From positions 1 through 31,503 of the IMG/VR virus record IMGVR_UViG_3300030090_001532: a stretch of DNA of 31,503 nt; one strand, given 5' to 3'. This DNA is from a virus. The notes below the pieces were generated by a model, which saw only the letters and a list, made by a program, of their open reading frames with translations, did no database searches and was not told the DNA's origin. Shown here in pieces: positions 8,332 through 16,531 of the stretch (within the stretch, counting starts at the first letter, position 1; the number at the start of each line of letters is the position of its first letter). The position numbers and the translations under genes are program-made.

Positions 8332-9096
8332 CTACAGTGTAACTGTGTCGTTTAACTGTTCTTCTTTAACTTCAACTTCTCCTGATCTAGCGGCAGTCAT
8401 AAAAGTTTTAGCAACTTGTGCATCTGCTAAAGAAGTCTGACCTTCTTGGCTTATACTAAAGCTATTCCATGTGCCTTTATCATTAGATTGCGAAGTAGTA
8501 GTGAGTCTATAAGTATAAGCAAACATAGGTGCTTCTACGTGTTGACCTTGTGAGTTTTGTACTCTAGCCATTCTCATCATAGTTAACCATTTACGTGCTA
8601 CACTTAGTTGTGTAGAAGTAAATGCTATAACAGCCTGTTGTGGCTCTGGATCAAGAACTAACACATAGAACTGTGCAGTCTCTACAATCTCATTACCATC
8701 TTTAGTATAGAATCTTCTAGACTCTGGGTCTTTTCTACACTCACTTAAAATAGAAATATCATGGTTAGCGTTTACTAAACCACCACCTTTCTCTCTTGGT
8801 ACCCATTCAATATATTTTTTAACATAAGCACTAGGAACTAAAACAATTCCTTTATCACCTGAATAAACACTGTTAGTAACTGTGTTATAAAGATCACCTG
8901 CACTTGCATTATCTACATATGAGCCACTAGCTTTATTAAGTTGTGGCGACATGGGTTGTAAAACTCTGATAAAAGGAATCGCAAAATCCTCTACCGTAGT
9001 TTCTTCTAATCCAGTTCCCTCCGATAACAATGTATCATCGAAAGTTACTACATCGGTTGTAGCTTTTGGAGCTACTTCTTTATTTTCATCAATCAT
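8332..9096 (-). CDS. Probable DNA-binding protein (ssDNA-binding candidate)
   Basis: A 254-residue protein of a type common in marine phage replication modules. It has an acidic N-terminus (about 1-35), then IPFIRVLQPMSPQLNK and a beta-rich core with YIEWVPREKGGG (about 96-107). A single-strand DNA-binding or annealing role is suggested by its position directly upstream of the primase and by an OB-like alternation of short strands. I see no diagnostic motif, and the C-terminus lacks the usual acidic tip of bacterial SSB. The function is therefore an inference from context. Confidence 0.5.
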   Translation of the reverse strand: MIDENKEVAPKATTDVVTFDDTLLSEGTGLEETTVEDFAIPFIRVLQPMSPQLNKASGSYVDNASAGDLYNTVTNSVYSGDKGIVLVPSAYVKKYIEWVPREKGGGLVNANHDISILSECRKDPESRRFYTKDGNEIVETAQFYVLVLDPEPQQAVIAFTSTQLSVARKWLTMMRMARVQNSQGQHVEAPMFAYTYRLTTTSQSNDKGTWNSFSISQEGQTSLADAQVAKTFMTAARSGEVEVKEEQLNDTVTL

Positions 9097-9105
9097 GTTC
9101 TACTC

Positions 9106-9675
9106 CTATTTGATGATAGCCTTCGTGCCTATATAGACTCCGAAAGGCTCAGTTGGTATATCATTCCCCGTCGTTAACTGCTCTTTTACAAAAGCTTTTA
9201 ACGTAGACGGATGAATACTCTGTTTTACCTCTGGCGATAAACCTCTAGATTTAAGAGCTAATACTGTTTCATCAACAATACCACTCTCACCACGACCAAA
9301 TTTTAAAGAAACTTCGTTCTTTATAATTCCTTCATGTCCGTTTTCTAAAAGCCATTGGTAAGCTTGTTGCTGATTAGCTTTTGAAATATGAGCGGCATAG
9401 AACTCGTTAATAGATATCTTTTCTCCTGTGGATAAAGTTATCTGCGTAAGTCCTGCTGCTGACATAGCGTCAGGTAGCTCTTGTTCTTGGCATAATCGCA
9501 ATTCTTCTTTTTTAGCTTTCAACATATCTTCTATTCCTGAAACTTCGTTTGCAAGATTTAATTGTTTTTGAGCTAAACTAGAAACTGTAGCTAATTCATT
9601 GTCGGTAACTTCACTATCCCATGAGTCTGGTTTAGTATCACCAACAAGTTCTTCAAAAGTAGGTTTTTCACTCAT
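9106..9675 (-). CDS. Replication-module protein of unknown function
   Basis: A 189-residue protein I cannot name. Residues 25-65 are a strongly helical, probably coiled-coil stretch (NELATVSSLAQKQLNLANEV and onward, rich in E/K/L). A mixed alpha/beta part follows, containing AAGLTQITLSTGEKISINEF, and then helices to the end. The long helix followed by a small folded domain recalls phage DNA-binding or recombination mediators, but there is no catalytic signature. It is translated just ahead of the DNA-binding-type gene and overlaps the 108-residue gene upstream by eight bases. Confidence 0.55.
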   Translation of the reverse strand: MSEKPTFEELVGDTKPDSWDSEVTDNELATVSSLAQKQLNLANEVSGIEDMLKAKKEELRLCQEQELPDAMSAAGLTQITLSTGEKISINEFYAAHISKANQQQAYQWLLENGHEGIIKNEVSLKFGRGESGIVDETVLALKSRGLSPEVKQSIHPSTLKAFVKEQLTTGNDIPTEPFGVYIGTKAIIK

Positions 9676-9994
9676 TTAGTTCTCCTTTCTGATGTATATC
9701 TATTTCTACAGGATAATACAAGCCTTCTTGTTTATCCCACTTTAATATACTATATTTACCTCGATTAAAAAATGCAGCTAAAGAACACGCTACGCCAATA
9801 GCCGCAGGGTCTCCTATTAACAATAAGTAATCGCCCTCTTTATAGTCTTGTAGTAGTTTTTTCATTCTACGAACAGAAGGTCCAGAGCTTAACATGATTT
9901 GTGCGTTAGAAGGTAACAAAACTTCAAAGTCGCCGTACTGTCTAGCACCTGCGATATTTCGTCCTGGAACTTCTTGAACAACATATACTGTCAT
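9668..9994 (-). CDS. Small hypothetical protein, first gene of the leftward metabolism operon
   Basis: A 108-residue protein starting MTVYVVQEVPGRN. It contains GDYLLLIGDPAAIGVACSLA (about 54-73), an alternating hydrophobic/glycine segment that could be a small nucleotide- or metal-binding fold, but no Walker motif is present. Similar short proteins occur at the head of replication modules in marine phages as far as I recall. A strong AGGAG site precedes the ATG, and promoter P2 lies upstream. The function is unknown. Confidence 0.6.
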   Translation of the reverse strand: MTVYVVQEVPGRNIAGARQYGDFEVLLPSNAQIMLSSGPSVRRMKKLLQDYKEGDYLLLIGDPAAIGVACSLAAFFNRGKYSILKWDKQEGLYYPVEIDIHQKGELNE

Positions 9995-10243
9995 TTTTTT
10001 CTCCTTTCTTATTTCTAGGCTATTAATATATAGGCGACTAATACCAAAGTAAAGTTATTAGTATTAATTATTTTAAAAAGATTTTATTTTATATAAAAAA
10101 TTTTTTAAGATTTACTAATATCGTTAATATTTTAATAGATTCTGTGGATTACCCTCTACTAATCGGATAAGAAGATTATTATTTTGGGCTATATTTTCTA
10201 TTAGATATAGATTATATTATTACTTAGAAATTAGAAAGTTAAG
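9995..10243. other. Very AT-rich divergent intergenic region
   Basis: This 249-base gap separates the leftward operon from the only rightward gene. It holds promoter P2 for the left side, long A/T tracts (about 10066-10140) and, near the right end, AT-rich repeats such as CTATAT and ATATAG (about 10189-10210). A rightward -10-like TATATT lies near 10212, but no convincing -35 or ribosome site precedes the ATG at 10244. The A-tracts and divergent layout would suit a control region or replication origin. I see no repeated iteron, so an origin is only a possibility. Confidence 0.5.
10025..10053 (-). promoter_or_regulatory. Sigma70-like promoter P2
   Basis: Reading leftwards, -35 TTTACT (10053-10048), a 17-base spacer and -10 TATATT (10030-10025) lie about 31 bases before the 108-residue gene. 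The stretch CTTTACTTTGG at the -35 and TATATTAATA at the -10 are nearly identical to P1 at 4.7 kb, although the spacer sequences differ. A 6-base dyad, TAATAC and GTATTA (10039-10044 and 10061-10066), flanks the -35. Confidence 0.6.
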
Positions 10244-11692
10244 ATGGAAATAAATTATAAGTTTAAAACTAAACCATACGCACACCAATTAAAAGCGTTG
10301 AAAAAATCGTGGAGGAAGCACGAGTACGCATATTTTATGGAAATGGGTACAGGTAAATCTAAAGTATTAATAGATAATATTGCTATTTTATATGATAAGG
10401 GAGTTATAAATTCGGCTATTATAATCGCTCCTAAAGGAGTTTATAGGAACTGGTTAGAAAAAGAAATACCAGCACATATGCCTGATCACGTAGAATATAA
10501 AACGGCTATTTGGAATCCTGCACCTAACAAAAAACAAAAGAAAGATTTAATTGAATTATTTGAACCGTGTTATGAACTTAAAATACTTATTATTAATGTC
10601 GAAGCGTTTAGTACTAAAAAAGGTGTAGCTTATGTTGATAAGTTTATTATGGGTAATTTATGTTTGATGGCGGTAGATGAATCTACAACAATAAAAAACC
10701 CGAAAGCACAAAGAACTAAAAATTTAATTAAACTAGCGGTAAATACAAAGTATCGTAGAATACTTACAGGTTTCCCTGTTACACGCTCACCACTTGATTT
10801 ATATAGTCAATGTGCTTTCCTTAATACACACTTGCTTGGATACGGCTCCTTTTATTCTTTTCAAAATAGATACGCACAAGTTATGAATAGAAAACTAGGA
10901 ACACACAGTTTTAGACAAGTCGTAGGTTATCAAAATTTAGAGGAACTAACTTCATCTTTAGATAGTTTTTCTTATAGAGTTTTAAAGAAAGAGTGTTTAG
11001 ATTTACCTGATAAAATCTATACAACTCGTGAAGTAGAATTAACACCTGAACAAAAGAAAGTTTATAAAGATATTGCAAAGTATGCCATAGCTGAATTAGA
11101 ATCGAATGAAACAGTAAGTGTAACTTCAATACTTACACAAATACTTAGATTACATCAAGTTGTTTGTGGTTTCGTAAAACACGATCAAGGGGAAGAAGTT
11201 GAAATTAAAAATAATAGGTTAGATGAACTTATAAATATTTTACAAGAAACACAAGGTAAAACTATTATATGGGCGAACTATCAATACGATATAAAAAGAA
11301 TATTAAAAACTTTACAAGAATTTACAGGAACAGATAGTGTAGCTACTTATTATGGTGAAACACCTGATGAAGAAAGACAAGAAATTATACGTAGGTTTCA
11401 AGACCCTAATTCACAACTACAGTATTTGATTAGTAATGTACAAACAGGTGGTTACGGTATTACATTAACAGAAGCTAAAAATGTAATTTATTATAGTAAT
11501 AATTACGATTTAGAAAAACGTTTACAATCTGAAGACCGTGCTCATCGTATAGGACAAAGTAATAAAGTTACCTATATCGATTTAGTTGCTAAAGGAACAG
11601 TTGATGAAAAAATTGTAAAAGCACTTAGAAGTAAACTTAACTTAGCTCAAGAAGTATTAGGCGACGAAAAATGGAAAGATTGGATTAAGTAA
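10244..11692 (+). CDS. SNF2-type superfamily 2 helicase/translocase
   Basis: A 482-residue DNA translocase and the only rightward gene. Motifs: Walker A EMGTGKSK (33-40), Ia IIIAPKGVYRNW (59-70), Walker B/motif II VDEST (144-148, in place of the usual DEGH/DEAH), motif III LTGFPVTR (174-181), motif IV KTIIWANY (near 345), motif V NVQTGGYGITLTEA (near 400) and motif VI SEDRAHRIGQ (near 430). The single-unit SNF2 layout without extra domains is typical of phage versions. It probably remodels protein-DNA complexes or assists replication. Its 3' end overlaps the convergent virion gene by eight bases with no terminator between them. Confidence 0.92.
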   Translation: MEINYKFKTKPYAHQLKALKKSWRKHEYAYFMEMGTGKSKVLIDNIAILYDKGVINSAIIIAPKGVYRNWLEKEIPAHMPDHVEYKTAIWNPAPNKKQKKDLIELFEPCYELKILIINVEAFSTKKGVAYVDKFIMGNLCLMAVDESTTIKNPKAQRTKNLIKLAVNTKYRRILTGFPVTRSPLDLYSQCAFLNTHLLGYGSFYSFQNRYAQVMNRKLGTHSFRQVVGYQNLEELTSSLDSFSYRVLKKECLDLPDKIYTTREVELTPEQKKVYKDIAKYAIAELESNETVSVTSILTQILRLHQVVCGFVKHDQGEEVEIKNNRLDELINILQETQGKTIIWANYQYDIKRILKTLQEFTGTDSVATYYGETPDEERQEIIRRFQDPNSQLQYLISNVQTGGYGITLTEAKNVIYYSNNYDLEKRLQSEDRAHRIGQSNKVTYIDLVAKGTVDEKIVKALRSKLNLAQEVLGDEKWKDWIK

Positions 11693-12152
11693 TATTTCTT
11701 AAATAATTAGCCCTAGCGTTTACATCACCACCGTCAGCCATAAAACCCATTTGGTTTCTTACACCTACATCAAGTTTTTGTAAGCCTTTATTACCTTCTG
11801 GTATTGGTCTAAGTGGACCACCGCCTTCCATCATTTGTGGTTCACGTTGACTACCCTCTATACTTTGCATTATTATGCCTTTTGCTCCGTCTATAATATT
11901 TAGAGCTAGTTGAGGATCACCTTGTGATCTTTGTATAACAGCTGAAGCTAAATTTTGTGCGTCTTGTCCTGCGTCTACAGGCTCAGGTCTTTCTGCTACC
12001 ATTTCAGGTGCTTGATCTTGCATTAGTTCTGGAGAGGGTGCTGTTGGCGGCATAGGTGCTGGACCTGCCATAGGTGCTGGACCTGCCATAGGTGCTGCTC
12101 CGCCACCTTGTCTAAGTTGATCTAGTTTACTCATTATACCTTGTTGCATCAT
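11685..12152 (-). CDS. Small proline/glycine-rich probable virion protein
   Basis: A 155-residue protein with a low-complexity N-terminal half: two copies of APMAGP followed by APMPPTAPSP (about 19-40), encoded by an 18-base tandem repeat near 12056-12091. The C-terminal half is helical and ends with MGFMADGGDVNARANYLRNI, a tail resembling those of other proteins in this block. It is the last gene of the virion block in transcription order, four bases after the proline-rich gene. A structural or assembly role is inferred from position and composition only. Confidence 0.55.
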   Translation of the reverse strand: MMQQGIMSKLDQLRQGGGAAPMAGPAPMAGPAPMPPTAPSPELMQDQAPEMVAERPEPVDAGQDAQNLASAVIQRSQGDPQLALNIIDGAKGIIMQSIEGSQREPQMMEGGGPLRPIPEGNKGLQKLDVGVRNQMGFMADGGDVNARANYLRNIT

Positions 12153-12155
12153 AGT

Positions 12156-13217
12156 TTATCTCCTTGGCTTAAATGCATTTTGGAATACTCTTGTTGTCAT
12201 TATATCCCCTTGTTGACTTTGCGGCAACCGCATAATACCTTTATTTAAACGCCCACCAAATTTTTTCTCTAAAGGCTCACTAAACAAATAACTCATATCA
12301 TCTCTTGGGTTTTCAGGCTGTTGAAAAAATATAGGATCTCCTGGACGAAAAGGTGGGTCTTTTGGAGGAACAAAAATTGGTGGTGGTGGTTTTGGAGGAA
12401 ATACAGGAGTTGGTGGTTTCGGAGGCATAGGAGTTGGTTCTGGTTGACCGTATTTTCCTGGAGCTCTCCCAAAGCTGTCGATAGAAAGTCCTGACGGAAG
12501 TTTAAATGCAGGTACACCACTTTCAAAAGATGTTGGTCGCTCGTAATAAGGTCTTTTTTCTTCGACAACAATAGGACCACCTCCTGGTGGTGGTGGCGGT
12601 GGCGGTGGCGGCGGTGTCGGCTTAACAGGAGGTAGTGTCGGCTCATATCCTGGAGGTGGTGGCACAGGTCCTCCGTAAGAAGGTGGTGGTCTATATCCTG
12701 GAGGTGGTGTTGGAATAGGTCCAACAGGGGGCTCTATAGGTGGTTGATATATTGGATCAAATGGATCTACTGGACCTGCTCCAGGATCAAGACTAGGACC
12801 ACCAATAGATGGTGGTGGCTCAGGTTTTTCTGATACAGGCGGGTCAAAAATAGGGAAATAAGGGTTTTCTATAGGAGCGTCTGGTGGTGGCATAAATTCT
12901 TCGGGAGGTATAAAAGGTGTTGGCTCAATAGGTCCTAGATCATCTATCGGATTAAAAGGCACACTAAATTCATTAGGCATAGGAGATACTATCATGTCGC
13001 TTGGGAGTTCTTCAACTATAGGGGATTGCATAAACATAGGGTTATCAGAAAAACCCCCAGTAGACATAAAATCGTTTTCTATTTCTCTAACACGATTATC
13101 TTTAAAATCAGCTACGTCTGCTTCGTACTGATCTCTTGCTTTATTTCTAGATATATTAGCGTCTCGCCTAGCGTTTGCTAATGAAAGAATGCCGTCTCTA
13201 TTATTTAATAACATCAT
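12156..13217 (-). CDS. Proline-rich probable virion protein
   Basis: A 353-residue protein. The first 50 residues are charged and helical. Residues about 75-305 are extremely proline- and glycine-rich, with runs of up to ten prolines and many PPP-G-Y-x-P and I-F-x-P-P units, and the end is basic. Such a region would form an extended, disordered or polyproline-II rod. The start overlaps the 1105-residue gene stop by four bases (ATGA). Probably a linker or ejected component of the particle; there is no domain to name. The low-complexity DNA also opens a long false frame over 12293-12724. Confidence 0.55.
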   Translation of the reverse strand: MMLLNNRDGILSLANARRDANISRNKARDQYEADVADFKDNRVREIENDFMSTGGFSDNPMFMQSPIVEELPSDMIVSPMPNEFSVPFNPIDDLGPIEPTPFIPPEEFMPPPDAPIENPYFPIFDPPVSEKPEPPPSIGGPSLDPGAGPVDPFDPIYQPPIEPPVGPIPTPPPGYRPPPSYGGPVPPPPGYEPTLPPVKPTPPPPPPPPPPGGGPIVVEEKRPYYERPTSFESGVPAFKLPSGLSIDSFGRAPGKYGQPEPTPMPPKPPTPVFPPKPPPPIFVPPKDPPFRPGDPIFFQQPENPRDDMSYLFSEPLEKKFGGRLNKGIMRLPQSQQGDIMTTRVFQNAFKPRR

Positions 13218-16200
13218 TTTCTTCTATTGTTCATATACTCTGTAACTACATCGAGTATTGCTTGTTCATCTTCTAATGTAAGTTCTTCTTTTTGATTTAT
13301 TTTTAGTTCTTTTAGTTTTGTATCATAATACTGTAACTCATTTCCAAAATCTTGCATATATACATTATTATAAGCACTTAAAAAATTGGCGAATTGTTGT
13401 ATTGACATCCTACCTTCTGCTGCTCTAACTACTTGTCTAGCAAGTTTTGGATCAGCTATTATTTGTCTAATAAACTCTTCAGAACGAGTGTTCATAAGTA
13501 AATCAAGGGCAGTAACCCTTCTACCTGTTTGCGTAAGCGGTGGTATTAACATTCTTTGTAATAATTTAAATCCAGGAGCTGCTGAAGTTTGATCAACATT
13601 CATCATTGCTAAAGTTAACCCTTCAGAAGGGTCAAGCCCAACTTCTCTTTGTACTAAATCATTTAATAATTTAAAAGCTTTTATATTATCTGCAGAATCT
13701 TTTCCTAATAATTTACCAAAAGATTCTTCAAAAGTTAATCTACCTGCTAGTTCATCTGGTCCGAAACCTTCATTTAAAATACTGTTTAGAGCTTGTGGGT
13801 TTATTTCAAACTGACCTCCTGCTCCTTTACGTAAGCCTAAAAAATCTCTTAATAAAATATTTCTTGTTAGTGCTGCGACTTGTTCTTCTAAAATAGGATT
13901 ATCACCTATAGTAGTCATTAAAAAATCTATATCATTTTGTAGTTGTCCGCTACTTCTAACATCAGACCCTGCTCTAATAATATTATTTACTATATCGTAA
14001 ACAGGATTAACAGAATCTACATCTACTCCAAAAGTATTTTTTAAAACATTTATTTGACGGTCTTGTATTTCTATTTTTCTACCAACTTTATCTAGCTGAT
14101 TTTTGTTTAATATCGTTCCAAAATCATCTTTAAATATTGCATCTAACGTGCCTTTGTTTTTACTTATAAAATCTTTTACGGCTTTATTATTTTGTAAGGG
14201 AGTATTATCAGGTTTTATTACTGTGTTTCGTATATAATCTAACATTTCTTTTTGTACATAAAAAACGCCATCATTACCACCACTTTCTAAAACTTTAATA
14301 AAATCAGTAACAGGTGTATTAATTCTAGCACCAGCTTGATTAGTGTTTAATAAAGCAGGAATTAATTCTTCTGGTCTTTCGTTAGCTATTAATTGTTTTA
14401 AAACTTGATTATTAACGTCGGCATACGCTTGATCCATTTCTCTATAAGCTAATGTTAAATCATCACCAAAGTTGTTTTCTCTCCTATATTCTCGTATTTT
14501 ATCTAAATCTTTTTTATTATAGTTAGTTCTTACAGTTATACCTAAACGTTTAGCTACTTCATCATTAAAACTTTTATCTATTTGTTTATTTATATTTTTT
14601 ATACCTTCACGAGCAAAAACTCTTGATCCTTGAATTTTAGAATTTACCCTTAATTCATTTAAAACAATTTGTAACTCGAATAACTCTCTTAACGTAAAAT
14701 CTGGACTTTTAAACACAGCACTACCATCGGGGGATTGACCTGCTAATCTATATAATAATGTTTTTTCTTTATTACCTAATCCTAATGTTTGTTCTATTTC
14801 TTTAACAACTTCTTGTCTTTTAAAGTGTTTTGTTGTATTGTTACGCAACATTTTAAATTCTTTAGCAATATTTTTAGTAAAACCTGCACCTGTAGAAAAT
14901 TCTGCATAACGTGGGTCATTAAGTATTTTATTGAAATTGTCTTGATAGTCTTTTAAATAATTATCTCTAACGGCTGCTAAGTTAGAGGTCGTTTTCGGTA
15001 AAATATCTGCATCACCTTTAACAGTTTTATCGAATAAAGTTGTATTTGGTGTAGGTATACTTTCATCAGCTTCTCTAAGAATACGGTTAATAGCTGCTGA
15101 CCCTTCTGTAACATATCGATCTATTTGTTCTTGGGCACTAGCACGAACTGCTTCATCAACTTCGGTGCCTGTAGGTATATCTTTTAATGGTTTACCTTCG
15201 AATTCTTCACCTAATTCTCTCATTAATAAATTTATAACACTTTGATTACCGCTTTTCATTTCCTTATATAAACCCGTTAGTTTTGGGTCTTTTGCTAATT
15301 TCAGCCATATAAATTCTAAATCTGCTGCGTCTTGATCTAATGGATTAGCTCCTGCTAGGGAAGGGTTATAACCTTTATATTCTTCACCTGCTTCTTTTAC
15401 AAAATAACGTATTTGATCATTTATTTCGTCTACGGTTGCAACATCTACACCATAAATAGTTCGTTCTGCACCTTTACGTTGTAAAACAGCACCTTGTCTA
15501 TCTATTACTGCTTGTATTTTAGCTAATACATCCGCAGGAATTAATTCGCCTGATAACGCTCTATAAAAAGCAGGTACAACTTTCATAGCGGTGTTTACAA
15601 GACCTGTCCCTACTCCCGCCCAAAGACCCATTACTTGTGCTTCGTCTACTATTTCTTCTATAGTAAGGTCGTTATAACCTTGTTGTTGACCATAAATTAA
15701 CCTAGCTACATCACCACCTACAGCACCTGCAGTAGAACCTGCTGTTGTTTTTAAAATATTTTTACCAGCCTCCCATACACTTGTAGAGCCTACACCCGCA
15801 CCTCTGGTGAATGCAGCAGAAGCAGCAATTCCTCCGATATCCCCTATTATTGCAGGAGATTCTTGTATAAAAAATTTTCTTATATCGTCTCTCGTTAATC
15901 TAGGGTTTCGTAATATTTGATATTGATCGCTACCTTCTGGTTTAAATCTAAAACCTAAATCAGGCTTTGATGGGTCTACGTATAATAGATCACCTTTTAT
16001 ATCTGATTTATCTAAGACATATTGAACGTTTTCTTTTGATAACTTTCTAGGTCCAAAAGCTAATAAATTATAAAATTCTCTTTCTTTTGTTTTGTCTTCG
16101 AATTCATATGGGTTATCAGGGTCTATACCATAACTTGCTATTCTTTGCCTCTTTTTAAAACCTATAGGTTCTTTAGTTTCAAAAGGTACATAGCCTTGTG

Positions 16201-16531
16201 GAAAATTACCACGTACCCCTGCTTCTATTTGTCTTTGCATTGCTGCAAATGTTTCAGGTTCACGTTCTTCTAAAGTATACGAAATAGGAGCTATATTGTA
16301 TGTTTTTAGTTTTTCTTCTATTACGGGAACAGCTTGTAATATTCTATTATAAGTTTCTGCATCAAGATTGCCTGCTTGTATTTCTCTATTTCTTGTATTT
16401 TCATCTCTAGCTATAGCTAAAATTTTAACTTCCATTGGTGACAATACACTGCCATAAGTTAAATTAGGATTATTATTTAAAGGTGAACTATAAACTGCAT
16501 CTATAACTTCTTGTGTTGCTTGTTGGCTCAT
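13214..16531 (-). CDS. Large internal virion/ejection-type protein (1105 aa)
   Basis: The largest protein of the window. It is mostly alpha-helical and polar, rich in N, K, D and E, with one hydrophobic glycine/alanine zone at about residues 226-330 (AIIGDIGGIAASAAF, STAGAVGGDVARLIYG, GLWAGVGTGLVNTAM). That zone could insert into membrane during DNA entry, as in podovirus ejection proteins. The stretch ERTIYGVDVATVDEINDQIR is followed by long helices up to the C-terminus. There is no lytic transglycosylase or protease motif. It lies between two other probable internal proteins and overlaps both by four bases. The ejection role is inferred from size, composition and neighbours. Confidence 0.6.
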   Translation of the reverse strand: MSQQATQEVIDAVYSSPLNNNPNLTYGSVLSPMEVKILAIARDENTRNREIQAGNLDAETYNRILQAVPVIEEKLKTYNIAPISYTLEEREPETFAAMQRQIEAGVRGNFPQGYVPFETKEPIGFKKRQRIASYGIDPDNPYEFEDKTKEREFYNLLAFGPRKLSKENVQYVLDKSDIKGDLLYVDPSKPDLGFRFKPEGSDQYQILRNPRLTRDDIRKFFIQESPAIIGDIGGIAASAAFTRGAGVGSTSVWEAGKNILKTTAGSTAGAVGGDVARLIYGQQQGYNDLTIEEIVDEAQVMGLWAGVGTGLVNTAMKVVPAFYRALSGELIPADVLAKIQAVIDRQGAVLQRKGAERTIYGVDVATVDEINDQIRYFVKEAGEEYKGYNPSLAGANPLDQDAADLEFIWLKLAKDPKLTGLYKEMKSGNQSVINLLMRELGEEFEGKPLKDIPTGTEVDEAVRASAQEQIDRYVTEGSAAINRILREADESIPTPNTTLFDKTVKGDADILPKTTSNLAAVRDNYLKDYQDNFNKILNDPRYAEFSTGAGFTKNIAKEFKMLRNNTTKHFKRQEVVKEIEQTLGLGNKEKTLLYRLAGQSPDGSAVFKSPDFTLRELFELQIVLNELRVNSKIQGSRVFAREGIKNINKQIDKSFNDEVAKRLGITVRTNYNKKDLDKIREYRRENNFGDDLTLAYREMDQAYADVNNQVLKQLIANERPEELIPALLNTNQAGARINTPVTDFIKVLESGGNDGVFYVQKEMLDYIRNTVIKPDNTPLQNNKAVKDFISKNKGTLDAIFKDDFGTILNKNQLDKVGRKIEIQDRQINVLKNTFGVDVDSVNPVYDIVNNIIRAGSDVRSSGQLQNDIDFLMTTIGDNPILEEQVAALTRNILLRDFLGLRKGAGGQFEINPQALNSILNEGFGPDELAGRLTFEESFGKLLGKDSADNIKAFKLLNDLVQREVGLDPSEGLTLAMMNVDQTSAAPGFKLLQRMLIPPLTQTGRRVTALDLLMNTRSEEFIRQIIADPKLARQVVRAAEGRMSIQQFANFLSAYNNVYMQDFGNELQYYDTKLKELKINQKEELTLEDEQAILDVVTEYMNNRRK

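Noticed and set aside
11680-11700. Terminator between the convergent SNF2 and virion genes
   Set aside because: Only AT-rich sequence; no GC-rich stem with a T-run.
12056-12091. Short tandem repeats in the 155-residue gene, considered as CRISPR-like
   Set aside because: In frame, contiguous and without spacers; they encode repeated APMAGP.
12293-12724. A 143-codon minus frame rich in histidine and leucine
   Set aside because: It is the second frame of the proline-rich low-complexity gene and is fully nested in it.
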